This document shows, piece by piece, positions 18,259 through 25,827 of a DNA stretch of 64,000 nucleotides (position 1 is its first letter; the number at the start of each line of letters is the position of its first letter). The notes beneath the pieces were generated by a model that did no database searches, was not told where the DNA came from, and saw only the letters and a list, made by a program, of their open reading frames with translations. The position numbers were made by a program, and so were the translations under genes. The DNA is from Leptospira abararensis (lineage in GTDB: Bacteria > Spirochaetota > Leptospiria > Leptospirales > Leptospiraceae). The DNA lies in contig NZ_JAFFPR010000055.1 in NCBI RefSeq assembly GCF_016918735.1, forward strand, positions 62,001 through 126,000, in the 5' to 3' direction.

Positions 18259-18300
18259 ATGGATTTGAATACAATGGAGGTCAGACTGATTCAAATCCAT
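18259..18300. promoter_or_regulatory. Inverted repeat overlapping the tetR start, candidate operator
   Basis: Perfect 12-base arms ATGGATTTGAAT (18259-18270) and ATTCAAATCCAT (18289-18300) are separated by 18 bases; the right arm includes the first two bases of the start codon of the TetR gene. A GGAGG lies in the spacer. The arrangement suits autorepression, or an RNA hairpin that hides the start codon. Confidence 0.55.
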
Positions 18301-18916
18301 GTTGGACGCTCCAAACAAACAAAGACGGATTCGCAATAGCCTCTCTCGAGAGGAAATTAGAAACGTTTCCCTCCTGATTTTAAAAGAAGAAGGATTGGAA
18401 GGTCTCTCCATGCGAAAGATTGCCAATAGACTCGGTTGCAGTGTCGCAAGTCCCTATTCCTATTACGAAAGCCAAATTGACTTAGTCCAAGATTTGATCA
18501 AATCAGGAGAGGACGAACTCCTTTCCATGCTTAAAAAAGCCAGTGCAGAAGTGGAAACAGGATCTGCATTTCAGCAGTTAGCTGCCATTGCGCGATCCTA
18601 CTTTAACTTTGCAAGTAACAACCGAGAGTTGCACAAAGTGATGTTTGTCACCGATTACGGTGGAGTCCACAGAAAAGCCTTTCCACAACTACCAAAAAGT
18701 TACCGTTTCTTTTTAGAAACAGTCCGCATTGGATTTGAATCCGGTGAAATTCCCTATCCCAAAAATGAATACCCGGCGATCGCTCGTATGATGTGGAGTT
18801 GGATGTATGGCGTGATTGTTTTGGATATGACAGGAATGCTACGCAAACGAAAAGGATCAGGAAATCCCATTGAAGAAGGGATTTCCTACTTTCAAAAACT
18901 TCTCAGCAAAAAATAG
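18299..18916 (+). CDS. TetR-family regulator with WHG-type ligand domain
   Basis: A 205-residue protein with an N-terminal TetR helix-turn-helix (about 35-60; MRKIANRLGCSVASPYSYY) and a C-terminal domain with a W-x-x-x-YGV motif (MMWSWMYGVIVLD) of the WHG/TetR_C_33 type. Its start codon lies inside a long inverted repeat, consistent with autoregulation. It is the only gene between the barrel gene and a convergent acyltransferase whose stop codon lies one base beyond, so its targets (the barrel gene, itself or distant genes) are uncertain. Confidence 0.88.
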   Translation: MLDAPNKQRRIRNSLSREEIRNVSLLILKEEGLEGLSMRKIANRLGCSVASPYSYYESQIDLVQDLIKSGEDELLSMLKKASAEVETGSAFQQLAAIARSYFNFASNNRELHKVMFVTDYGGVHRKAFPQLPKSYRFFLETVRIGFESGEIPYPKNEYPAIARMMWSWMYGVIVLDMTGMLRKRKGSGNPIEEGISYFQKLLSKK

Positions 18917-18917
18917 A

Positions 18918-19676
18918 CTAACTTACGCTTGGTGAGACTTCGAGTCCATCATCATCCAAATCCAAACTTCCTTCCACTTCTCCTGAAACCGTTATAGAAG
19001 TTCCTTTGTCTTTCAATCGAATGAGTTCGCTCCGAACATAATTGATCGTTTCTGGAGCATCGGTCACTTCCCAAATGGGATTTCCAACTGACATTCGAAT
19101 GGGTTTATTCAAATTGTAGGCATCCAAATACAAAGGAATGATTGGCAAGTTATATCGTTTGCTTAAAACTACCATACCAGGATAAAGTTTTCTACTCTTA
19201 CGAAATCCCCGGTACCAAGTTCCTTCAGGAAAAATTCCGATTCCTAAGTTTCCACGACTAATTCTGCGTTTAAAATCTTTGATCGTAACGGGATCTGATT
19301 CACTACGATTCAGAGGAATTAAATCAATGGACTTCACAATTCCTTTGACCATTTGTTCTTTTCTGTACAACCATTTTCTTTTTTTCCCTTTATTGGGAAC
19401 TCCAGAATCATAACTAGTGAGTGCTGTTGTATAAATTCCGTATCGTTTGAGAACACCACGAATTACAAAAGCATCATAAGGCATTGTAATCGCTTTTAAA
19501 AATTTATTTCTAGGTTTGATATGGTTTGAAATTAAGATGATGGATCGGCCATTCAACTTACGCAAGATATGGTCGTTTTGAATTTCAACTTTTTTGTTTC
19601 CATACTTCAAACGCATTGGTTTTACCACTACCCACATAAGCACAAATCCGATGGATCTTCCCACATAATAGAACAT
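18918..19676 (-). CDS. PlsC-like 1-acylglycerol-3-phosphate acyltransferase with altered HX4D motif
   Basis: About 252 residues from the ATG at 19676, which has an AGAGGA ribosome-binding site; a TTG 30 bases upstream is also open. An N-terminal hydrophobic helix precedes a PlsC acyltransferase fold with IFPEGTWYRG (motif III) and LPIIPLYLDA (motif IV). Motif I, normally N-H-x4-D, reads SNHIKPRNK, so the catalytic Asp position is Asn. The enzyme may have changed activity or be misaligned in this motif. PlsC enzymes acylate lysophosphatidate or related lipids at the inner membrane. No lipid gene neighbours are visible. Confidence 0.75.
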   Translation of the reverse strand: MFYYVGRSIGFVLMWVVVKPMRLKYGNKKVEIQNDHILRKLNGRSIILISNHIKPRNKFLKAITMPYDAFVIRGVLKRYGIYTTALTSYDSGVPNKGKKRKWLYRKEQMVKGIVKSIDLIPLNRSESDPVTIKDFKRRISRGNLGIGIFPEGTWYRGFRKSRKLYPGMVVLSKRYNLPIIPLYLDAYNLNKPIRMSVGNPIWEVTDAPETINYVRSELIRLKDKGTSITVSGEVEGSLDLDDDGLEVSPSVS

Positions 19677-19834
19677 AACTTTTCCTCTTATTCTGTAAGT
19701 GCCCAAAAACCCAATTTGGTTGCAAAAGTTTACCGTAGATTTTCGCTACAATTCCAAGTCGTTTCTGTTTCAAATCAAACTTTCTTCAGTGCCAATCCTT
19801 GCTTTAAAAATTTGACATTTCCTTCGTTTGCGAA

Positions 19835-19940
19835 ATCCTGGAAAATACCTTTAGGGAGGAAACAGGTGCAATTCCTGTGCTGACCCGCAACTGTAATCCA
19901 AATCAAAGTTTGGTGAGCCAGATCTTCCCCGTAGAGTTTA
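19835..19940 (+). ncRNA. Cobalamin (B12) riboswitch aptamer
   Basis: The conserved core of the cobalamin riboswitch is readable: AGGGAGGAAACAGGTGCAA followed by TTCCTG, then GCTGACCCGCAACTGTAA, a CCAAA/TTTGG arm, and the B12-box region GAGCCAGATCTTCC. The ACAGG/CCTGT pair forms the P3-type stem. Boundaries are approximate. The next gene starts about 190 bases downstream and encodes a lipoprotein, so the switch probably represses two lipoprotein genes when cobalamin is plentiful. No clear intrinsic terminator with a T-run follows, which points to translational control. Confidence 0.9.
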
Positions 19941-19971
19941 CCTCGTGGTTAAGGAACTTTACAAACTGATT

Positions 19972-20017
19972 CCAAATGTCCTCCATTTGGATACAGGGGC
20001 CCCGAAGGCATCGGGGC
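19972..20017 (+). other. Riboswitch leader hairpins
   Basis: Two hairpins follow the aptamer: CCAAATG (19972-19978) with CATTTGG (19984-19990), and GCCCCGA (19999-20005) with TCGGGGC (20011-20017). The second is GC-rich but has no downstream run of T, so it is not a standard terminator. They may be part of the switching platform or protect the long leader. Confidence 0.5.
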
Positions 20018-20103
20018 ACCCGAACAATAGCAAACAGTAATTGTATTTTAGGATACATTCTTAAAACCTAACAACAGCTTGTTTCTTGTTGGATCGGCGT
20101 TCC

Positions 20104-20133
20104 CCTAAATTCAAAACATTTAGGAGACTTCTA
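20104..20133 (+). promoter_or_regulatory. Hairpin covering the ribosome-binding site of the B12-controlled gene
   Basis: CCTAAAT (20104-20110) pairs perfectly with ATTTAGG (20118-20124) around a 7-base loop. The 3' arm contains the first bases of the AGGAGA ribosome-binding site (20122-20127), which lies 5 bases before the ATG at 20133. This is the expected sequestrator of a translational riboswitch. Confidence 0.6.
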
Positions 20134-20762
20134 TGACTAGAACTATCAAAACAACAGCCCTTTCCCTGATTTTACTTGCACAAATCATCGCATGCCAAAC
20201 GGAAAAACAAGTTTCTGAATCGGATGCAAATAACAACTTACTTGTTGGTTTACTTGCCGGTAGCGCAGTCTCTACTTCCTTTTTATTGGATTATAACGGA
20301 CAGTGGAACGCAGGTTTTGCTTATAATGCCAGTGGACAAATGACGGGAACTCCTAATGGACGACTCATCATTGCAACCAATCCAGATGGATCGGGAAGTA
20401 TCATTTCTGGATTTAATTCCAATGCAAACTACTTCGGTGGTGGTGACACAACCTATCGAATCCTGTATTTTGACAAAGCAACTCGTAGGCTCTATTACCA
20501 AAACACACCAGGCGGAAACAACTTCGCTAACTCTACATTCGGACGAATTGATTATACTGCCGTCACTACTTCTGGTTGTGAACTCGGTGCCTCAAAATGT
20601 TTCTATTTTTGTGAAGCGGTTTCTGGAAAAGCAACACTTGCCGAAGTAATTGCAAGTTCTGTGACAAGTAATTCTGCGAATTATGCAACCAATGGTTGCG
20701 GTGGGTTTACATTCAGTAGAGCACTTTCAAGAACTGAAAACTCAACTTGGACTGGACTTTAA
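20133..20762 (+). CDS. B12-riboswitch-controlled lipoprotein of unknown function
   Basis: A 209-residue protein with a lipoprotein signal (LILLAQIIAC, Cys20), a short linker, then a beta-rich, Gly/Asn/Thr-rich domain with four or five cysteines near the C-terminus (GCELGASKCFYFC and NGCGGF) that could form disulfides. No known domain is recognised. It is the first gene behind a cobalamin riboswitch, so a role in binding or scavenging corrinoids at the cell surface is the best inference; alternatives include cobalt handling. The second gene follows 28 bases later in the same transcript. Confidence 0.75.
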   Translation: MTRTIKTTALSLILLAQIIACQTEKQVSESDANNNLLVGLLAGSAVSTSFLLDYNGQWNAGFAYNASGQMTGTPNGRLIIATNPDGSGSIISGFNSNANYFGGGDTTYRILYFDKATRRLYYQNTPGGNNFANSTFGRIDYTAVTTSGCELGASKCFYFCEAVSGKATLAEVIASSVTSNSANYATNGCGGFTFSRALSRTENSTWTGL

Positions 20763-20790
20763 AAAATAGTTTCTTAACTTGGGAGATGTG

Positions 20791-21651
20791 ATGCAAAAAC
20801 TTTCAAAAATAAAAACATTTTGTCCTTTGTTTCTGATGTTTTTTGTATCCTTCTCTTCTTGTAAAAAATCTGCTTCTGCATCTGGAGAAGAGAATCTTGC
20901 TGCATTGTTGCCCTTACTGAATGCAGCATCCAGTGCAAGTTCCTGTCCCAAGTCTCCCCTTCCCTCAGATATTTTGCTTGCAACAACGGTTGTAAGTGCA
21001 AGTGCCAACGTTTCAGGATTTTCTGATTCAAATAAGGCTGTGAATGGAATTTGTGGTGCGGGCGAACTCGTAGGATCTTTGGATGTCTATGCTTTGGACA
21101 TCACTGGAGCAGGTGCCACCATGATTCTCAGTTGGGGGGGAAGGACAGTCAAGAACACATTTGGTGATGACTTCATTGTTTATGACAATAGCTTTCGTAT
21201 CTCTGACGACACCAATACTTATGCTATGGATCCATCTGTCATCCAAGTCTCGATTGATAATACAAACTACTGTGGTTTTAATCCAAGTTATACGGGTGCC
21301 AATGTCAACCTCATGGATAGTTGGGTACGTTTTGGCGGACTCCGACCAGTATACTATAACATGACTACTAAACCATATACCAACGAAGATTTATTTATCA
21401 ACACGGGTGGACTTTTTTTGTTAGGTGGGGGTGACGGATTTGATTTAGACAATTTAGATGCGGCTGATCCGAACGATATCAATTGTAATGCCACTTTAGT
21501 TGGTCAAATCCAAACAAATGGATTCAAATTCCTAAAAATTACTTCTGCAAGTAATGTGAACAACCCTAACACGGGAACCAACTTTCCTTGGCCCCCTGGT
21601 AGTTATAATGGAAGCGATATTGATGGCGTGGTCGCACGCGAAATCCAATGA
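20791..21651 (+). CDS. Secreted lipoprotein resembling B12-locus cell surface proteins
   Basis: About 286 residues from the ATG at 20791, which has GGGAGA five bases before it; the TTG at 20779 precedes this site and is rejected. The lipoprotein signal ends at SFSSC. The mature domain is beta-rich with GDDFIVYDNSF, then PSVIQVSIDNTNY, SWVRFGGLRPVYYN and GGGDGFDLDNLDA. This D-D-F-x-V-[FY]-[ED]-N-x-F pattern recalls surface proteins found in cobalamin-regulated operons of other phyla (recalled, not searched). No TonB-dependent receptor is adjacent. Corrinoid capture is inferred from the riboswitch. Confidence 0.7.
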   Translation: MQKLSKIKTFCPLFLMFFVSFSSCKKSASASGEENLAALLPLLNAASSASSCPKSPLPSDILLATTVVSASANVSGFSDSNKAVNGICGAGELVGSLDVYALDITGAGATMILSWGGRTVKNTFGDDFIVYDNSFRISDDTNTYAMDPSVIQVSIDNTNYCGFNPSYTGANVNLMDSWVRFGGLRPVYYNMTTKPYTNEDLFINTGGLFLLGGGDGFDLDNLDAADPNDINCNATLVGQIQTNGFKFLKITSASNVNNPNTGTNFPWPPGSYNGSDIDGVVAREIQ

Positions 21652-21807
21652 TTCCGTGTCCCCACTCTATCCCTTCCATCCTTCCTTCGAAGTTCTACTA
21701 AAAAAAACAGAAAAAAAACACCTGTATTTCAGTTGACCGATCCTTAAAAAAGAGTTTTTTTTTAAAACCACTTCTCGGTGAGGAGCCAAAAAGAAGCGGA
21801 GGCAAAA

Positions 21808-22365
21808 TTGAATCAAAAGGCACCCACGATTATCGGTGAATACCACATCATTCCAGAAAATTTGCCTGCTGATGGCCAACTTCGATTGATCTTCCAACCA
21901 ATCGATATGACTACGTATTGGAGCCGATGTGGACTCACTGCAAACTTTGTTGCCGGATTTTATTCCTATTGTTACGAAGCTAGTGAAACCAAAGCCAATG
22001 CCCTTTCTACAATCATTAACGAACTTTTGGAGAATGCTTCTAAATTTTCGAAGGCCATGGAAGGAAAAATCAACGTAGAATTGAAACAATACGGAAATCT
22101 TTTAAGAATTGATGTTTTAAATGTGGCGTCAAAAACCTTACGAGATAGTTTTGAGCTTTTTGTAAACAAACTCTTGTCGGAGAACGTGGAGGAGATGTAT
22201 TTTTCTACACTCGAAACCAAAGAAGACGGTGATACTAAGTCCGGTTTAGGACTACTGATGATATTAAAAGACTACCCCGTCCGTTTTGGTTATAGTTTCA
22301 ACGAGATCGATGCCGATACTCATGAAATCACGATAAGAGCAATTATCAACGTAGAAGAGATATAA
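21808..22365 (+). CDS. Partner-switch ATPase-like regulator (DUF6272/slr1658-like), copy 1
   Basis: About 185 residues from a TTG at 21808 preceded by GGAGG five bases upstream; a GTG at 21778 is also in frame. The protein has a histidine-kinase-like ATPase N-box (INELLENASKFSK, about 63-75) and a glycine motif SGLGLLMILKDYP near the end, matching small HATPase-like proteins paired with STAS proteins (DUF6272/slr1658 type). Such proteins bind their STAS partner and switch binding depending on phosphorylation. The STAS gene follows 13 bases later. Kinase activity is not certain. A paralogue lies at 24527-25111. Confidence 0.75.
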   Translation: MNQKAPTIIGEYHIIPENLPADGQLRLIFQPIDMTTYWSRCGLTANFVAGFYSYCYEASETKANALSTIINELLENASKFSKAMEGKINVELKQYGNLLRIDVLNVASKTLRDSFELFVNKLLSENVEEMYFSTLETKEDGDTKSGLGLLMILKDYPVRFGYSFNEIDADTHEITIRAIINVEEI

Positions 22366-22378
22366 TAGGCGAAGCTTC

Positions 22379-22726
22379 ATGGAAATCAAAGACTTAGATT
22401 ATAATATAAAATATGACGAAGCAACTAAAACTGTTAAATTCGCAGGTTCCATCCGATTGCAGAACTTACCCGCTTATGAACCCATAAAATTATTTTTAAA
22501 GGACGCAGCCAAACTTTGTCAAGGAAGCTTGCTTACCATGGACTTCAGAGATTTACAATTTGTAAACAGCTCAGGGATCACTACGCTTTCCATGTTCATT
22601 ATTGATTCAAGAAAAAGTGCGGCTTGCCAAATCAAAATCCAAGGATCCCTCAACGTTTCTTGGCAGTCAAAATCGCTATCAAATTTCAAAAAACTTTGGG
22701 ACCAAGTGATTTTGGAAATCTCCTAA
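22379..22726 (+). CDS. STAS-domain anti-sigma antagonist-like protein
   Basis: A 115-residue single STAS domain with the phosphorylation loop FVNSSGITTLSMF: by alignment with SpoIIAA the phosphorylatable serine is Ser65 and the usual Asp before it is Asn. Its place between an ATPase-like gene and a SpoIIE-type phosphatase gene marks it as the switch protein of a partner-switching module. The output (sigma factor, enzyme or cyclase) is not encoded here. A 184-base gap, in which no clear promoter was recognised, separates it from the phosphatase gene. Confidence 0.83.
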   Translation: MEIKDLDYNIKYDEATKTVKFAGSIRLQNLPAYEPIKLFLKDAAKLCQGSLLTMDFRDLQFVNSSGITTLSMFIIDSRKSAACQIKIQGSLNVSWQSKSLSNFKKLWDQVILEIS

Positions 22727-22910
22727 ATCACAAATTCTCGCACCTCCTCAACCATCCGCCCATCTTCATCTTGTACATACTTATAAGTTCGAATATGAGG
22801 CGGAACATTATATTATAAAAAATCATTTGCAATTTAAGTAAAATGTATGAAGTTATCATGTAATTCGCCCCATTCTCTTGAACGAAATTTAAAAAAGAAA
22901 ACTTTACTCT

Positions 22911-24419
22911 ATGCCGCAACCTCCTTCCAACGAAAATCGATTCGTCCTGCCTGATTATTACAAGAAACAACTGAAAGAAATTGCCTACCAAGGGGAATTC
23001 CGTGCAGAAACTTTTGCGACCAAGTTCCGATTCTTCTTCCTCGGAATGATTTTTATTTTCTCCACTTTGGGACTGCTATCTGGCCGTCCTGTTGTTGAGT
23101 TTTATTACCAAATTTCCTCTATCTTAATACTTCTCAGTTATAACTTCATTGTTCTTTATTCTTTAAAGAAATCTGGCAAATATCTCAATATCTTTAAATT
23201 CCTTTCATCCTTTTTAGAGATCACTCTACTAACATTTGTTATAGGATACACTGCAAACGCCCAAAAAAATCCGAGCCTTGTGTATGCGGCTCCCATGATT
23301 TATGTTTTCTTTATTCTGATTGCCCTTGCTTCAATACGTAATAATACTAAAACCATCATCTTTGCAGTCATTGTCCTTATTGTAGAGTATGCATCTCTAA
23401 CCATTTACTTCTATCCAGAGATGTCCGATTTGAATACAAAACTCATCGAATTATCTTCTAATCTCAAACCAAACTTCCTAGAAGAGAACAGTAGTTTCTT
23501 TTTAGTCAGTGCGGTTCCCATGGGAATTTTTCTCATCCTGATGTACATGATTGTCACAGGTGGATTGATACTTTATGCAATCCTAAATACATCTCGTACA
23601 ACCCATGAACAAGCAGATTTAATTTTTAACGCAGAAAAACAAGCCATCTTAGAAGAGAACATGCATCTCGGTATGGAATTGGAAGTAGCAAGACAAATTC
23701 AGGCTATGGTACTTCCACGTAATGAAGAATTAAAAAAGATCCAAGAATTAGAAATTTCTGCTCGGATGGACGCAGCTAATGAAGTGGGTGGGGACTATTA
23801 CGATGTTGTCTACCATGAAGATGGGACTGTCTACATTGGAATTGGGGATGTAACAGACCATGGTTTGGCTTCTGGAGTTGTTATGCTCATGACCCAGTCG
23901 GCTTTTATCACCACTTTACGTTCCAAAGTGATCTCTTTACGCGAGTCTCTTCGTTCCATTAACTCTATTTTATTTTCTAATATTCATGTGCGAATGAAGG
24001 ACATTCGTAACCTTACCTTGTCTTTATTTTCTTATAAAAATGGTGTGTTTACCACAGTGGGACAACACGAAACCATTATGGTTTATCGTCATGCTCTGAA
24101 AAAGACAGAAATTATTGATACTGTCGACAATGGTATGTTAGTTGGTTTAACAGAATCTATTGACGAATTCATTCATGAAAAGTCAATCCCTCTGCAACCA
24201 AAAGACATCATCCTATTGTATACTGATGGAGCAACGGAAGCCGAAAATCCCAAGAGGGAACAATTCGGATCTCATAGGTTAATCAAATCATTCGAAAAAC
24301 ATATCGAACTTGATACTACAGATGCTATTTTAGAGGCCATCTTTAAAGACATCTACCTCTTCATTGATGGAATGGATGTTTATGATGACATTACCGTCAT
24401 GATCATGCGTAAAAAGTGA
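22911..24419 (+). CDS. Membrane-bound SpoIIE-type (PP2C) serine phosphatase
   Basis: A 502-residue protein with about six transmembrane helices in residues 40-235, a coiled-coil linker (about 245-275, with LEVARQIQAMVLP), and a SpoIIE/PP2C phosphatase domain (about 285-502) carrying metal-binding motifs NEVGGDYYDV and GIGDVTDHGLASG, plus LLYTDGATEAEN and YDDITVMIM. RsbU/SpoIIE phosphatases dephosphorylate STAS proteins, so the neighbouring STAS gene product is the likely substrate. The membrane part has no recognisable ligand domain and may sense membrane or envelope state. Confidence 0.9.
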   Translation: MPQPPSNENRFVLPDYYKKQLKEIAYQGEFRAETFATKFRFFFLGMIFIFSTLGLLSGRPVVEFYYQISSILILLSYNFIVLYSLKKSGKYLNIFKFLSSFLEITLLTFVIGYTANAQKNPSLVYAAPMIYVFFILIALASIRNNTKTIIFAVIVLIVEYASLTIYFYPEMSDLNTKLIELSSNLKPNFLEENSSFFLVSAVPMGIFLILMYMIVTGGLILYAILNTSRTTHEQADLIFNAEKQAILEENMHLGMELEVARQIQAMVLPRNEELKKIQELEISARMDAANEVGGDYYDVVYHEDGTVYIGIGDVTDHGLASGVVMLMTQSAFITTLRSKVISLRESLRSINSILFSNIHVRMKDIRNLTLSLFSYKNGVFTTVGQHETIMVYRHALKKTEIIDTVDNGMLVGLTESIDEFIHEKSIPLQPKDIILLYTDGATEAENPKREQFGSHRLIKSFEKHIELDTTDAILEAIFKDIYLFIDGMDVYDDITVMIMRKK

Positions 24420-24526
24420 TAAACTGAGCACAAATCCCGAAGAACGCCGATTAATGTAACAAGCATTACAAAAAGCGCTTGCGGCAAAGAAATAGCTCAT
24501 ATACATTCGTTAGTTGAACTAAAACT

Positions 24527-25111
24527 ATGCGAAAATACGGCAATTTTAAGTCTACCAATAGTATTAACCAAGATCCTGATTCCATAATTCAAATCCATTT
24601 AAAACCTTTGGATTTAATGCGTTATTGGCGGCGTATCGGAATCCTATCCGACTTTATTGGATATTTTTACGGATTCTCTTTTTTACCCAATGTCCCTACC
24701 GAATCAATGGATATAAAAAATTCAGATATCGTTCATTCCATATCCACCGTCTTTAACGAGTTACTAGAAAATGCGGCCAAGTATTCTTATGATAAAAAAG
24801 CAGATATCGAAATCTCACTGATCCGTAGAGCTAAAACATTTGAAATGTTAGTTCGTAATAAAACAAACGAATCGAATGTAACTGCTTACGAAGCCAGTTT
24901 AGAAGAAATTTTTTCTACAAAAGATCAAGAAAAATTGTATCTAGAAAAACTAGAAAATAATGAAAACGATCCGCTTCGTTCCGGTATTGGACTGATTATG
25001 GTTTTGAAAGATTATCCTGTAGAAATGGAAGTTGTTTTTGAGTCCGAAGGAGAGGATACAATCATCACAAGCAGAGTTATTTATTTTACAAACGGGTTCC
25101 CTCAATCATAA
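24527..25111 (+). CDS. Partner-switch ATPase-like regulator (DUF6272-like), copy 2
   Basis: A 194-residue paralogue of the protein encoded at 21808-22365: the same N-terminal pattern (IQIHLKPLDLMRYWRRIG versus RLIFQPIDMTTYWSRCG), the same N-box (VFNELLENAAKYSYD) and glycine motif (RSGIGLIMVLKDYPVE). A divergent ATPase pocket of the partner-switch type is inferred. The gene stands alone 107 bases after the phosphatase gene. Its 3' end overlaps the convergent TetR gene by 26 bases. Two such proteins around one STAS and one phosphatase suggest competing or sequential partners. Confidence 0.72.
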   Translation: MRKYGNFKSTNSINQDPDSIIQIHLKPLDLMRYWRRIGILSDFIGYFYGFSFLPNVPTESMDIKNSDIVHSISTVFNELLENAAKYSYDKKADIEISLIRRAKTFEMLVRNKTNESNVTAYEASLEEIFSTKDQEKLYLEKLENNENDPLRSGIGLIMVLKDYPVEMEVVFESEGEDTIITSRVIYFTNGFPQS

Positions 25112-25757
25112 TCTCTAAAATCTGATCTACCTCTTTACGAAAAGATTCTTCTTCCTCCTTAGATTTGATTTGTTTCCACTTACGTTCGTTTAACACCGCA
25201 AAACCGTGAACCCCGCTCCAAAAACTCATCATCAGCGTATCTGTTAGAACTGAATTTTTTAGTTTCAATGTTTTTTGCCCATACTCTACAATTTTATACA
25301 TTCCTAAATAGGCCAACTTTCCGCATTCCCGCAAATCATCAGATAAAGTATCCCCTGAAACGTATATCTCACCACCAAACATGAGTTCTGTCCTCCTTGG
25401 ATTTTTCAGTAATAGAAAAATATATTCGACACCTGCCATTCGAATTTTTTCCAGAGGATCTTCGGAATATGCCCAAGCTCTTTCCATACCTTCGGATAGT
25501 TCTCTAAATCCTTCCGTCACTAGAGCCTGGAGGAGATCATTTTTTTTTGGAAAATGGCGGTAGGGTGCGGTATGGCTCACGCCCAAATCAGTAGCAATAT
25601 CCCGAAGACTTAAAGAAGAGACACCTTTTGTTTCTAATACCTTTCTCGAGTGTTCTAAAACTTCTTCCCTGAGATTTCCATGATGGTAGGTGCTAAGTTT
25701 TGATGCGGTCGCAGAATTTGGTTTTGCGAGGTTTTGTTTTTTTTTGGCTGCTTTCAT
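25086..25757 (-). CDS. TetR-family regulator of the adjacent membrane-protein pair
   Basis: A 223-residue protein with a Lys/Gln-rich start, a TetR helix-turn-helix (about 45-75; LRDIATDLGVSHTAPYRHF) and a C-terminal WHG-type domain. It is divergent from a membrane-protein gene. The 70-base gap between them carries an 11-base inverted repeat overlapping a near-consensus promoter, so it most likely represses that gene pair and itself. Its 3' end overlaps the convergent ATPase-like gene. Confidence 0.88.
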   Translation of the reverse strand: MKAAKKKQNLAKPNSATASKLSTYHHGNLREEVLEHSRKVLETKGVSSLSLRDIATDLGVSHTAPYRHFPKKNDLLQALVTEGFRELSEGMERAWAYSEDPLEKIRMAGVEYIFLLLKNPRRTELMFGGEIYVSGDTLSDDLRECGKLAYLGMYKIVEYGQKTLKLKNSVLTDTLMMSFWSGVHGFAVLNERKWKQIKSKEEEESFRKEVDQILEIMIEGTRL

Positions 25758-25771
25758 TTAAAAAATGTTTA

Positions 25772-25807
25772 CAATGTATACTTTATATGTTGACAGAGTA
25801 TACATTG
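25772..25807. promoter_or_regulatory. Candidate TetR operator (inverted repeat)
   Basis: CAATGTATACT (25772-25782) and AGTATACATTG (25797-25807) are perfect 11-base inverted arms separated by 14 bases. The right arm lies inside the spacer of the plus-strand promoter, so a bound TetR would block RNA polymerase. Related TGT-n-TACA half-sites occur on both sides. Confidence 0.65.
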
Positions 25808-25818
25808 ATATTTACACT
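25790..25818 (+). promoter_or_regulatory. Promoter of the membrane-protein pair
   Basis: TTGACA (25790-25795), a 17-base spacer and TACACT (25813-25818) form a good sigma-70-type promoter. The predicted start at about 25825 lies only about three bases before the ATG at 25828, suggesting a leaderless transcript. Confidence 0.65.
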
Positions 25819-25827
25819 GTCTACATT

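Noticed and set aside
19812..19846. TTGACA upstream of the B12 aptamer as its promoter
   Set aside because: No -10 box at 16-18 bases; the closest candidate needs a 23-base spacer, so no promoter was annotated.
21741..21767. A-run/T-run hairpin before the partner-switch module as an intrinsic terminator
   Set aside because: The stem would be made of A-T pairs only and is therefore weak; it could be a bidirectional terminator, but the evidence is thin.
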